Below, piece after piece: positions 52,389 to 59,743 of a stretch of DNA of 64,000 bases (positions are counted from its first letter, which is position 1; the number at the start of each line of letters is the position of its first letter). Both the position numbers and the translations under genes were made by a program. The DNA is from Mucilaginibacter sp. PAMB04168 (GTDB lineage Bacteria; Bacteroidota; Bacteroidia; Sphingobacteriales; Sphingobacteriaceae), in assembly GCF_039634365.2 (NCBI RefSeq), contig NZ_CP155079.2, forward strand, positions 4,030,001 through 4,094,000, written 5' to 3'. The notes below the pieces were generated by a model. That model was given only the letters and a program-made list of their open reading frames with translations. It did no database searches and had not been told where the DNA came from.

Positions 52389-52427
52389 ATCGGGTTTGTT
52401 GTAGTTGTATTTAATTTTAAAAACGCC

Positions 52428-52435
52428 CAAATATA
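52428..52435 (-). promoter_or_regulatory. Candidate -7 element (TATATTTG) of icd
   Basis: An exact TAnnTTTG match on the minus strand, 40 bases upstream of the icd start codon, predicting a leader of about 30 bases. It rules against the longer start at 52430. Confidence 0.5.
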
Positions 52436-52544
52436 TACATTTTGCCTATAGCCGAATTTATTTTATAACTTAAACTTTTGTTTAATCGTAACAAGGAAAA
52501 ATTGGTGGCCGATAAATAAAACACTAATTTTAAAGGCGAAAGAC

Positions 52545-53003
52545 ATGACGAAAAAGATTTACGGCGTTTTATTACTGGTAACTATACTATTTGCCAGTGG
52601 TTGCAAAACGGATCCGGCTGTTGTTCCGGATAGTTTGCAAAACCTTAAACTACTGGGCAAGTGGTTTTTAACTGATTTTGAGATCACCACCCAGGTTGAT
52701 GCAGATGCTCCTACCACGGTTAACTTAACCGATTTTACTGATAAGGATTATTTTGAATTTAAAACCGACAACCAGGCTACCTACTCATCTACCTTATACG
52801 GAAGAGTGTTTGAAGGCTATTATTCTGCCAACTCCTCAACCACCCCGCAAACCCTAAGTTTTAAAAGCGCAAATTTGCTGTTGAAATACCAAGTGGAAAG
52901 TATAGACACGCTGCAGTTTGTTATTTATGAAACTACTACCAGCACTGTTGGGGGCGTAACCACAACCATAACTAATCGTTACACCTACAGCCGGATACCA
53001 TAA
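52545..53003 (+). CDS. Small lipoprotein, lipocalin-like
   Basis: A 152-residue lipoprotein ('LLLVTILFASGCKTDPA'). The rest is rich in short beta-strands, with 'LKLLGKWFLTDFEITTQ' near the N-terminus, like the opening GxW motif of lipocalin-like proteins of Bacteroidota, and 'LKYQVESIDTLQFVIYETTT' near the end. The C-terminus is Thr-rich. The outer-membrane beta-barrel gene starts 2 bases after its stop, so the two are almost certainly co-expressed and may work together. Ligand unknown. Confidence 0.7.
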   Translation: MTKKIYGVLLLVTILFASGCKTDPAVVPDSLQNLKLLGKWFLTDFEITTQVDADAPTTVNLTDFTDKDYFEFKTDNQATYSSTLYGRVFEGYYSANSSTTPQTLSFKSANLLLKYQVESIDTLQFVIYETTTSTVGGVTTTITNRYTYSRIP

Positions 53004-53005
53004 TA

Positions 53006-53704
53006 ATGAAAAAGCTATTTTTAACAATAGGTATCTGCCTTTCCTTCCTTTTCGCAAAGGCGCAGTTAGGTTATAATTATGCCCAATATGATTTAGGGTT
53101 TGCTGCAGCGCTCAATTATGCATATACCGATGCCGAAACGGTTAAGGGAACACCTGCTGCACACATAAATTTCACCTACAACCATACTCCATTCTTAAAT
53201 TACATTGCTGAGGTGCAAATTGGTAAACTGGCAGGCGGCGATTCGCTCAATACGCTATCGGGCCGGCAGTTTAAAAACAATTATACAGCGGTAACTTTTA
53301 GGGCGCAAATACAAGCTGGCGAGTTGATGGATTACAACAACAAGCCATTTTTTAACGCATTAAAAAACGTTTATGCGAGTGCCGGCTTGGGTGTTATTTA
53401 TAACAACATAACTGAAATTAACCGCAGTTCGCTATACATACCCGATTTTACATCCACCGGCCGCAATACCAGCAGTGAACTCATGATACCGCTAAAACTA
53501 GGTTACGAGCTAAAAATATTTAATAGTTATAACGAGCCTACCATTAAAGTGGACTTTGGCTGGCAAGCTAATTACGTATTAGGCGACCAACTTGACGGCA
53601 TAAAGGCGGGTACCCGTAAAGACCTGTACAGCCAGTTTGTACTGGGCTTTAAATTTGCAGTTGGCGGTTTCACCTCCTACCGCAAGCCGCTTACATTAAG
53701 GTAA
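53006..53704 (+). CDS. Outer-membrane beta-barrel protein
   Basis: A 232-residue protein with a signal peptide ('LFLTIGICLSFLFAKAQ'). The mature part begins 'LGYNYAQYDLGFAAALNYAY' and consists of alternating beta-strands ending in aromatic or aliphatic residues, e.g. 'NNYTAVTFRAQIQAGEL', 'VYASAGLGVIYNN', 'MIPLKLGYELKIF' and 'QFVLGFKFAVGGF'. This fits an 8-10-stranded outer-membrane barrel of the Bacteroidota porin-family type. It follows the small lipoprotein by 2 bases. Specific function unknown. Confidence 0.72.
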   Translation: MKKLFLTIGICLSFLFAKAQLGYNYAQYDLGFAAALNYAYTDAETVKGTPAAHINFTYNHTPFLNYIAEVQIGKLAGGDSLNTLSGRQFKNNYTAVTFRAQIQAGELMDYNNKPFFNALKNVYASAGLGVIYNNITEINRSSLYIPDFTSTGRNTSSELMIPLKLGYELKIFNSYNEPTIKVDFGWQANYVLGDQLDGIKAGTRKDLYSQFVLGFKFAVGGFTSYRKPLTLR

Positions 53705-53744
53705 ATAGTTCCTCCTAAAAAATTAATCTTCTTAACACCTACCT

Positions 53745-53831
53745 GTCATCTCGACCAATAGTGGAGAGGTCTTTTCATACTGGTTTCGTTCATCGCTTTG
53801 AAAAGATTTTTTGCTTACGCTCGGGAATGAC
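53745..53831. repeat. Dispersed palindromic intergenic repeat, copy 2
   Basis: About 87 bases beginning GTCATCTCGA and ending TCGGGAATGAC, so the outer ends pair. The inner arms are GGTCTTTTCA and TGAAAAGATT. It shares TCTCGA, CTTTTCATA, GAAAAGATTT and TACGCTCG words with copy 1 at 49865-49945. It lies in a non-coding gap between two plus-strand genes. Confidence 0.65.
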
Positions 53832-53936
53832 GGTGTGGTTGATGATGATGCGTCAAGAGCTTTCGTCTTAATATTTCAAACCGTTTAAAACTTTGACAGG
53901 ATGTTTAATGTTCATCTATATACAAAGTTTAAACCT

Positions 53937-54431
53937 ATGAAAAACGACGATACCTTCTATCCTGGTTTTAATGATGAGAACCTGGACAGAGATAAGAAAA
54001 TGAAAGATGATCTGGATGGCGAAACATCATCACACGATTTGAAATACGACCCGGAAACTGACAGTTACGAAATTGCTGTGGAAAACGATGATCCGGATTA
54101 TGATCCGCCTCAATTATTTGATACGGCAGCGCCCGGAGGCAGTGATTTCGACTCAAGTTATGACGAGGCTAATCCTTATGACACCAAAGGGGAATATGAC
54201 AAGAACCGCTCACTCGAAACAGATGTTGATGGTTTAGGAATGCATATTGACAGCGGTGAGATTGTGGAGCTTGACCCAATTGACGAATCGCTTGCCCGCA
54301 CACCTGAGGATGACCGCGATGACCTGGACGAAGAAGGTTATCCAAAAAACGATGCTGACTTAAGTGGAGGCGATTCAAAATCTGACTCCGACGTTAGTGC
54401 CGAGGATGAAGATAACGAATATTTGAAATAG
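53937..54431 (+). CDS. Highly acidic, probably disordered hypothetical protein
   Basis: About 164 residues from ATG 53937 ('MKNDDTFYPGFNDENLDRDK'); an in-frame ATG at 53901 adds 12 residues of less fitting character. Roughly a third of residues are Asp or Glu, with few hydrophobic stretches, so it should be intrinsically disordered and very acidic ('PEDDRDDLDEEGYPKNDADL', 'SDSDVSAEDEDNEYLK'). No signal peptide or domain is seen. I have a vague sense of similar acidic proteins in Sphingobacteriaceae but cannot assign a role; ion or protein binding is possible. It ends just before two hairpins facing dnaX. Confidence 0.65.
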   Translation: MKNDDTFYPGFNDENLDRDKKMKDDLDGETSSHDLKYDPETDSYEIAVENDDPDYDPPQLFDTAAPGGSDFDSSYDEANPYDTKGEYDKNRSLETDVDGLGMHIDSGEIVELDPIDESLARTPEDDRDDLDEEGYPKNDADLSGGDSKSDSDVSAEDEDNEYLK

Positions 54432-54440
54432 TAATCTTAT

Positions 54441-54476
54441 CCTGTCAGCCTGAACAAAGCAGTTCATACTGACAGG
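54441..54476 (+). terminator. Hairpin after the acidic-protein gene
   Basis: CCTGTCAG pairs with CTGACAGG, with an inner TGAAC/GTTCA pairing. It starts 9 bases after the plus-strand stop. It lacks a strong T-run. Confidence 0.5.
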
Positions 54477-54484
54477 AATATATC

Positions 54485-54527
54485 AAAAAGCGGTTTTAAT
54501 CTAACTCCAGATTAAACCGCTTTTTTA
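54485..54527. terminator. Bidirectional terminator overlapping the dnaX stop
   Basis: AAAAAGCGGTTTTAATCT pairs with AGATTAAACCGCTTTTTT (one bulged base), giving T-runs on both strands. The right arm is the end of the dnaX coding sequence, so the stop codon (54496-54498) lies inside the hairpin. Confidence 0.75.
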
Positions 54528-56460
54528 ATTCCATCAACTGGGAGTTTTTGGCTGCCATGTGCTGAAACTTTTCCATTGCGGTATAAGGCTTCTTTACTAC
54601 CGTTTGTTCATCTATACGCGTAGTTACTTCAATGTCAAAGTTACGCAACGTGGTGCGTAAGTGATTCATCAAGCCTGGTTTCTCATCCCTGAAAACGTTC
54701 TCCTGCGTACGGTTACTTACGGCAATTTCGAATTGATAAGGTTTGTGCATTACCGGTGCATTGGCGGTAAGTATGGTAACCAGCGTCGCTTTACCATCTG
54801 CTTTAACCTTGGCTGCGTAATCATGCCAGCACTTCAAGAAAGCATCTGTTGTAAAATCCTCTTTATCGGTACCGTACAGGTAAGGGTCTTCCTCTTCTTC
54901 AACCACAAGCGTACCGCCTCCTCCCCCTTTTAGCGACGGGCTTAGCGATGGTGTAGCTAATAAAGATGCAACAAGCGGCTTTACCATGCCCGGATTTTCG
55001 GCCACGGTTGGTGCTGGTTTCTTAACCTCCGGTTGTGGCGATGCAGACGGCAGCGCCTCGGTATGTTTTGCTATGGGCTGTGCCTGTAACGATGGTGTTG
55101 CCGAAAGTTGCGGTGTAGCCTGGAGCGATGGAGTTGCCTGCTGATAAGCCGGTTTAGGCTCATTTACCACCGGCACTGCAGGTGGTGCCACCACAACCTT
55201 ATCAGCTTTTGGGACCTCTATCGAAATAGCATTTGCCGGCTTTGGCACCTCGGCTACGCCTGCATTAGAGTTTTTTTTTAAGACCTCACCCTGTGGTGAA
55301 GTTTGTGTAGATACACTTGCAGCGGCAAACACCGAGGGCAAATGACATATTTTTAACAAGGCCAGCTCCACTTGCAAGCGCTGGTTTTTACTCAGCCGAT
55401 AGTTTAAATCGCACTGATTAGCAATATTCATGGCCGATAGCAGGAACGATGCAGATGCTCTTTGAGACTGCTGCAGGTATTTTTGGCGTATGCCTTCGCT
55501 TACCTCAAGCAGCTTAAGTGTGGGTGCATCCTTAGCCACAAGCAGGTTGCGTAAATGCCCTGATAAGCCAGTTATGAAATGACTGCCATCAAATCCGTTA
55601 GATAAGATCTCGTCAAACAGCAGCAAGGTATTGGTTGTATCTTCGCCCAACAAACTATCGGTTACATTAAAATAGTAATCGTAGTCGAGTATGTTAAGGT
55701 TATCTATTACCGAACGGTAAGTAACCTGACCGCCCGAGAAACTTACAATCTGATCGAACATGGACAAGGCATCGCGCAAGCCGCCATCGGCCTTTTGGGC
55801 AATGATGTGCAGCCCATCGGGCTCATAGCTTATGCTTTCCTTTTGGGCAATAGAGGCCAGGTGATTGGCCATGTCCTCTACCCGTATACGGTTAAAATCA
55901 AAAATCTGGCAACGCGAAAGTATGGTTGGCAGTATCTTATGCTTCTCAGTAGTAGCCAGGATGAAGATGGCATAATTGGGCGGCTCTTCCAGCGTTTTCA
56001 GGAACGCGTTGAACGCGGCCTGTGAAAGCATGTGCACCTCATCAATTATGTAAACCTTGTAACGGCCGGCTTGTGGTGGTATCCGTACCTGCTCAATCAG
56101 GCTGCGTATATCATCAACCGAGTTGTTAGATGCAGCATCCAGCTCGTGCACATTAAAAGAGTTTCCGTTCTGAAATGCGCGGCAGGAATCACATTGACTG
56201 CAGGCTTCGCCATTAGGCTGAAGGTTAGTGCAGTTAATGGTTTTAGCCAGTATACGCGCACATGTTGTTTTACCCACCCCACGTGGCCCGCAGAATAAAA
56301 ATGCCTGCGCCAGCTGATTGTTTTTAATCGCATTTTTTAGCGTATTGGTCACATGTTGCTGACCTACAACGCTTTCAAAAGTAGCCGGGCGGTATTTACG
56401 AGCCGAAACAATAAAATTATCCACAGCCACTAAGTTAGGCAAATTTGCTGAAATGCTCAA
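54496..56460 (-). CDS. dnaX: DNA polymerase III subunit gamma/tau
   Basis: A 654-residue clamp-loader ATPase. Domain I has Walker A 'FCGPRGVGKTTCARILAK', a zinc finger ('GEACSQCDSCRAF'), 'IIDEVHMLSQAAFNAFLKTL' (Walker B) and the sensor 'FILATTEKHKILPTILSRCQ'. Domains II-III run to about residue 375 ('LQVELALLKICHLPSV'). A long Pro/Ala-rich linker with ATPSLQ repeats follows, then a C-terminal tau-specific domain. An A9 tract at codons 394-397 could give a truncated gamma. The ATG at 56460 gives 12 extra residues; GTG at 56424 ('VDNFIVSARKYRPATFESVV') may be the true start, as the family usually begins MDNFIVSARKYRP. Confidence 0.95.
   Translation of the reverse strand: MSISANLPNLVAVDNFIVSARKYRPATFESVVGQQHVTNTLKNAIKNNQLAQAFLFCGPRGVGKTTCARILAKTINCTNLQPNGEACSQCDSCRAFQNGNSFNVHELDAASNNSVDDIRSLIEQVRIPPQAGRYKVYIIDEVHMLSQAAFNAFLKTLEEPPNYAIFILATTEKHKILPTILSRCQIFDFNRIRVEDMANHLASIAQKESISYEPDGLHIIAQKADGGLRDALSMFDQIVSFSGGQVTYRSVIDNLNILDYDYYFNVTDSLLGEDTTNTLLLFDEILSNGFDGSHFITGLSGHLRNLLVAKDAPTLKLLEVSEGIRQKYLQQSQRASASFLLSAMNIANQCDLNYRLSKNQRLQVELALLKICHLPSVFAAASVSTQTSPQGEVLKKNSNAGVAEVPKPANAISIEVPKADKVVVAPPAVPVVNEPKPAYQQATPSLQATPQLSATPSLQAQPIAKHTEALPSASPQPEVKKPAPTVAENPGMVKPLVASLLATPSLSPSLKGGGGGTLVVEEEEDPYLYGTDKEDFTTDAFLKCWHDYAAKVKADGKATLVTILTANAPVMHKPYQFEIAVSNRTQENVFRDEKPGLMNHLRTTLRNFDIEVTTRIDEQTVVKKPYTAMEKFQHMAAKNSQLMELKKRFNLELD
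55271..55279 (-). other. A9 slippage tract inside dnaX
   Basis: In the dnaX sense strand, codons 394-397 read TTA AAA AAA AAC, nine consecutive A. One extra A leads to CTC TAA, and one missing A leads to a TAG four codons on, so either slip makes a product of ~398-401 residues. Thermus thermophilus dnaX makes gamma by transcriptional slippage at an A9 tract in the equivalent place. Confidence 0.55.
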
Positions 56461-56588
56461 GGCAGAAAATCATTCAACTGTCTTAAAACTTAACCTCAAC
56501 TTTACATGCAATTGTTAAATTAGTGGCCTGCACTTTCAACCTTTATACAAGTACTTATCACAGTTTACCTGCATTATTGTAATGGTTA

Positions 56589-56622
56589 TTTAAGGGCACA
56601 AGCAAGTTGCTGTGCCCTTAAA
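56589..56622 (-). terminator. Hairpin after the secreted hypothetical gene
   Basis: A perfect 12-bp stem (TTTAAGGGCACA / TGTGCCCTTAAA, 10-base loop) lies about 50 bases after the stop at 56671, between it and dnaX. Confidence 0.65.
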
Positions 56623-56670
56623 TACAATGCCTTTACTCCTAAGCTTAGCTGTGATGTGCCGAATGGGTTG

Positions 56671-57291
56671 TTACAAAATATCGACTGCGGTGATTTCTTT
56701 TACCTTATAATAGCCTTTTGCCTGCGGCAGGTATACTTCAATCTCCTTCCAGTTAATTTTAACCTTTTTACCGGCGTATAAAGCTGGACGATTAGACAAA
56801 TTTTCTGAACCGGCAAACTGCCGCAACCATAAAAACGTGCGCTCTTTGCTATCGGCATCCAGCAAAACTATATAATTGAACCCCTTGTTCTCCATACGCT
56901 TAAAGGTGCCGGTGGTGCTTCCTGAGGTATTATTGGCAGCACTTTCATCCTGCTTATTTGAAATTACAGAGAGCTTAATAAAATTGCTGCAATTCTGCTT
57001 TAGTAGATTTTTGCCAATATCGGTTCCAATCTGGCTCATAGCATCGTCATTGGTAAATTCAATTTTGCGCTCTTCGGCAATTTCCATAAGTATGGATGTA
57101 TACTTGGTAAAACAATCCATAATAGCCGCGTTGGCAGCTTCAGTTGTTTTTATTGAACTAACATTTACTTGATTTACACAATTGCATATACTGTCGGTCA
57201 GTTTCTTTTCGGCCGGGCCGGGCTTGGTTTGTGCTTTAAGTGTAGTAATAGCAGTAAAAGCCATAATAAGCAACAAAGATATTTTTTGCAT
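56671..57291 (-). CDS. Secreted hypothetical protein
   Basis: A 206-residue protein with a signal peptide ('ISLLLIMAFTAITTLKAQ'). The N-terminal half is helical with four cysteines ('LTDSICNCVNQVNVSSI', 'AIMDCFTKYTSILMEIAEER', 'LKQNCSNFIKLSVI'), possibly two disulfides. The C-terminal half is beta-rich ('YIVLLDADSKERTFLWLRQF', 'VKINWKEIEVYLPQAKGYYK'). 'DSICNC' followed by a later 'MDCF' is a pattern I have seen in other uncharacterised Bacteroidota periplasmic proteins. It is a single gene with its own terminator. Function unknown. Confidence 0.72.
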   Translation of the reverse strand: MQKISLLLIMAFTAITTLKAQTKPGPAEKKLTDSICNCVNQVNVSSIKTTEAANAAIMDCFTKYTSILMEIAEERKIEFTNDDAMSQIGTDIGKNLLKQNCSNFIKLSVISNKQDESAANNTSGSTTGTFKRMENKGFNYIVLLDADSKERTFLWLRQFAGSENLSNRPALYAGKKVKINWKEIEVYLPQAKGYYKVKEITAVDIL

Positions 57292-57408
57292 GACAAGTGT
57301 TAGTTTGCTGCAAATATAGAGTTATCGGTACATGTACATAGTCTTTAGCATATGCTATAGGTAGCAAAACTTTGTTTACAATTTTTAATACAGCTACTTA
57401 AAAATTTC

Positions 57409-58368
57409 TCACTGAATGTCAGCAGCCTGCACTTTGATAACTCCCGGATCAATTACTGAGCTACTACCGCCATATACCCATAGCTTATGGCCAACAATTC
57501 CCGAGCTGGCAAAACGCCTTCCGGCCATATTGCTTTTCAATTTAATGAACTGACCACTATCGGTATTGTAATACCCAATAAAATCGGGGTCGCCGTATGA
57601 TCCAATAACATAAACGTTTTTGCCGGTTGACGCTATGCCCGTAGCCGACACCCGGTTGGGTAGCTTACCTGCACGCTTCCAAGTATCAGTCTTAATATCG
57701 TAAGCATAAACTTCATCAAAAATGAACTTATTGTAGGGATTATAACCACCAAAAGTATAAAGCACGCCGTCTATCACTGTACCGGCTGTTTGCGCAGTAA
57801 AAGGCATGTCCTTTAAACGTTTAAACTTCTCGGTAGCTACATCAAACTCATACAACCTGCTCGAACCATAGCCGTTATCACTACCACCAAACAAATAGAT
57901 CTTGTTATCCCAAACGGCCAGCGCACAGTTTATTTGCGGGTTAGGATTTTCTGTTTTTAAAATACTTACCTCTCCAGTTTGTGTATCAAGAGTCTCAACA
58001 TTGAAAAATAAGCCGTTCGAAAATACCTTCATACCCCCCATAATATATATTTTGTGTACTGATGGCACATAAACGGAGGCCGCATTAATTTTAGGTATTA
58101 ACTTGTCAGTTATTTGCCGCCATTTTTTGGTGGCCGGGTCAAACCGCAGAGCTTTTGGCGATATACGCTTATTATACAACATACCGTTTAAACTGTACAA
58201 ATACTGCCCATCATTAGCGTATGATGAGTATATAACCCGTTCGGGCATGTCTGCAAAATCTGTAAAGTTTAATGCCGCACCTCCCGGCGTACTTTGTGCA
58301 TGCGCACCAAAGCGCACTAACATTAAAACCAGAACCATACAGGTAAGGCTGCGGTAAGCTCTTTTCAT
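57409..58368 (-). CDS. Secreted Kelch-repeat beta-propeller protein
   Basis: About 319 residues from ATG 58368, which gives a good signal peptide ('LTCMVLVLMLVRFGAHAQ'); a frame from 58410 adds 14 residues before it. Kelch-type repeats are visible: 'HKIYIMGGMKVFSNGLF', 'DNKIYLFGGSDNGYGSSRLY', 'DGVLYTFGGYNPYNKFIF', 'GKNVYVIGSYGDPDFIG' and 'GHKLWVYGGSSSV', each with a GG after hydrophobic residues. They should fold as a beta-propeller of about six blades. Such periplasmic or surface Kelch proteins include sialate mutarotases (NanM), but no catalytic assignment is possible here. It is a single gene divergent from the rpsF operon. Confidence 0.85.
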   Translation of the reverse strand: MKRAYRSLTCMVLVLMLVRFGAHAQSTPGGAALNFTDFADMPERVIYSSYANDGQYLYSLNGMLYNKRISPKALRFDPATKKWRQITDKLIPKINAASVYVPSVHKIYIMGGMKVFSNGLFFNVETLDTQTGEVSILKTENPNPQINCALAVWDNKIYLFGGSDNGYGSSRLYEFDVATEKFKRLKDMPFTAQTAGTVIDGVLYTFGGYNPYNKFIFDEVYAYDIKTDTWKRAGKLPNRVSATGIASTGKNVYVIGSYGDPDFIGYYNTDSGQFIKLKSNMAGRRFASSGIVGHKLWVYGGSSSVIDPGVIKVQAADIQ

Positions 58369-58475
58369 ATAATATTTAGACTTTAAACCACTAAAAAAGT
58401 TTACTACCAAATTAGTAAAACACAGGCAACTTCATGCCAAGCATACACAAGCTCAATTAATTATCCGAATCAGGC

Positions 58476-58506
58476 TTGCATTTTACTATAAATATTTCTA
58501 CATTTG
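58476..58506 (+). promoter_or_regulatory. Promoter of the rpsF-rpsR-rplI operon
   Basis: A TTG (58476-58478) and an exact -7 element TACATTTG (58499-58506) are separated by 20 bases, in the range for Bacteroidota primary-sigma promoters. The predicted start is near 58512, giving a leader of about 38 bases that opens with a small CCCG/CGGG hairpin. Confidence 0.65.
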
Positions 58507-58549
58507 CGTCCCCGTTTTGCACGGGTAATTAATTAACAAAACGTATAAA

Positions 58550-58912
58550 ATGCAACAGTACGAAACCGTAATCATTCTAACCCCGTTGTTATCGGATGAG
58601 GCTGCTAAAGAGGTAATTGCCAAATTTAGCAAGCTTTTAACTGATAACGGAGCCGAAATTGTTCAAGAGGACAATTGGGGTTTGAGAAAACTAGCGTACC
58701 CGATTCAAAAAAAATCGACCGGGTACTACCACCTCACCGAATTCCGCGCTCCGGGTGAATTAATCAATAAACTGGAGGTTGAATTCCGTCGTGATGAGCG
58801 TGTAATGCGTTTCTTAACTATTGCTTTGGATAAAAATGCCATTGCTTACAATGAGAAAAAACGCAGCGGTGCTTTCAACAAAAAACCTAAAACAGAGGAG
58901 GCAGCAGCTTAA
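58550..58912 (+). CDS. rpsF: 30S ribosomal protein S6 (bS6)
   Basis: A 120-residue ribosomal protein. 'MQQYETVIILTPLLSDEAAK' and 'WGLRKLAYPIQKKSTGYYHL' are diagnostic of bS6, followed by 'FRRDERVMRFLTIALDK' and a basic/acidic tail ('RSGAFNKKPKTEEAAA'). It pairs with bS18 on the platform of the small subunit. In Bacteroidota, bS6 and bS18 with bS21 help hide the anti-Shine-Dalgarno end of 16S rRNA. It is first in the operon, 2 bases before rpsR, and has no Shine-Dalgarno of its own. Confidence 0.97.
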   Translation: MQQYETVIILTPLLSDEAAKEVIAKFSKLLTDNGAEIVQEDNWGLRKLAYPIQKKSTGYYHLTEFRAPGELINKLEVEFRRDERVMRFLTIALDKNAIAYNEKKRSGAFNKKPKTEEAAA

Positions 58913-58914
58913 TT

Positions 58915-59178
58915 ATGGCAAACGATCAAATTCAATACGTTACCGCTCCTAAAGTGGACGATAACCGCAAAAAATACTGCCGTTTCAAAAAGAACGGTAT
59001 CAAGTACATTGACTATAAAGACGCTAACTTTTTATTAAAGTTCATTAACGATCAGGGTAAAGTATTACCACGTCGCTTAACTGGTACTTCATTGAAATTT
59101 CAGCGTAAAGTGGCCCAGGCTGTTAAACGTGCCCGTCACATTGGTTTATTACCTTACGTTACTGACTCGTTAAAATAA
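58915..59178 (+). CDS. rpsR: 30S ribosomal protein S18 (bS18)
   Basis: An 87-residue ribosomal protein with the family core 'KYCRFKKNGIKYIDYKDANF', 'GKVLPRRLTGTSLKFQRKVA' and 'KRARHIGLLPYV'. It binds bS6 and 16S rRNA on the platform. A GGAGG run lies 13-17 bases upstream of its ATG, within the Glu codons at the end of rpsF. The spacing is long for a Shine-Dalgarno, so its use is doubtful. Length and order are normal. Confidence 0.97.
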   Translation: MANDQIQYVTAPKVDDNRKKYCRFKKNGIKYIDYKDANFLLKFINDQGKVLPRRLTGTSLKFQRKVAQAVKRARHIGLLPYVTDSLK

Positions 59179-59181
59179 TAT

Positions 59182-59188
59182 AGGAGGT
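59182..59188 (+). promoter_or_regulatory. Strong Shine-Dalgarno (AGGAGGT) of rplI
   Basis: AGGAGGT lies 7 bases before the rplI ATG, an optimal spacing and near-full complement to the 16S 3' end. Other starts in the window lack such a site. Bacteroidota ribosomes normally hide the anti-Shine-Dalgarno, so this is a marked exception. Confidence 0.8.
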
Positions 59189-59195
59189 TAACAAA

Positions 59196-59639
59196 ATGGA
59201 CATTATTTTAAAACAAGACGTTAAAAACCTCGGCGAGAAAGACGAAGTGGTTAAAGTTAAAGCCGGTTACGGTCGTAACTTTTTAATCCCAAAAGGTTTT
59301 GGTATCCTGGCTACCGAATCAGCACGCAAAGTTTTAGCTGAAAACTTGAAACAAGCTCAGTTTAAACAAGACAAAATCCGTAAGGATGCTGATGAAGTTG
59401 CTGCACGTTTAGAAGGCGTTAAATTAACTATCGGTGCTAAAGCCGGTGAAAGCGGTAAAATCTTTGGAGCTATCAACACTATCCAGGTTGCTGATGCCCT
59501 TAAAAAACAAGGTTTTGAGGTTGACCGTCGTCGCATTACTTTTAACGAGGATCCTAAATTTGTTGGTGAGTACACCGCAATCTTAAACCTGCACAAAGAG
59601 GTTAAAGTTCAGGTACCTTTCGAAGTAGTAGCTGAGTAA
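59196..59639 (+). CDS. rplI: 50S ribosomal protein L9 (bL9)
   Basis: A 147-residue ribosomal protein. The N-terminal RNA-binding domain reads 'MDIILKQDVKNLGEKDEVVK', 'VKAGYGRNFLIPKGFGILAT'. A long connecting helix follows ('LKQAQFKQDKIRKDADEVAA') and then the C-terminal domain ('AKAGESGKIFGAINTIQVAD'). The length is normal. It is the last gene of the rpsF-rpsR-rplI operon, 17 bases after rpsR, with a strong Shine-Dalgarno and a terminator 55 bases downstream. Confidence 0.97.
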   Translation: MDIILKQDVKNLGEKDEVVKVKAGYGRNFLIPKGFGILATESARKVLAENLKQAQFKQDKIRKDADEVAARLEGVKLTIGAKAGESGKIFGAINTIQVADALKKQGFEVDRRRITFNEDPKFVGEYTAILNLHKEVKVQVPFEVVAE

Positions 59640-59694
59640 TTTTGATTTCAGCATCCGGAATGTCAATTTCGGATTTGAGAACATTATAATATTG

Positions 59695-59728
59695 AAAAGG
59701 TGTTTAGTTTAGGCTAAACACCTTTTTT
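59695..59728 (+). terminator. Intrinsic terminator of the rpsF operon
   Basis: A perfect 13-bp stem (AAAAGGTGTTTAG / CTAAACACCTTTT) with a 6-base loop ends in a run of six T. It is 15 bases before the mtgA start. Confidence 0.9.
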
Positions 59729-59743
59729 ATTTACTTTTATGGC

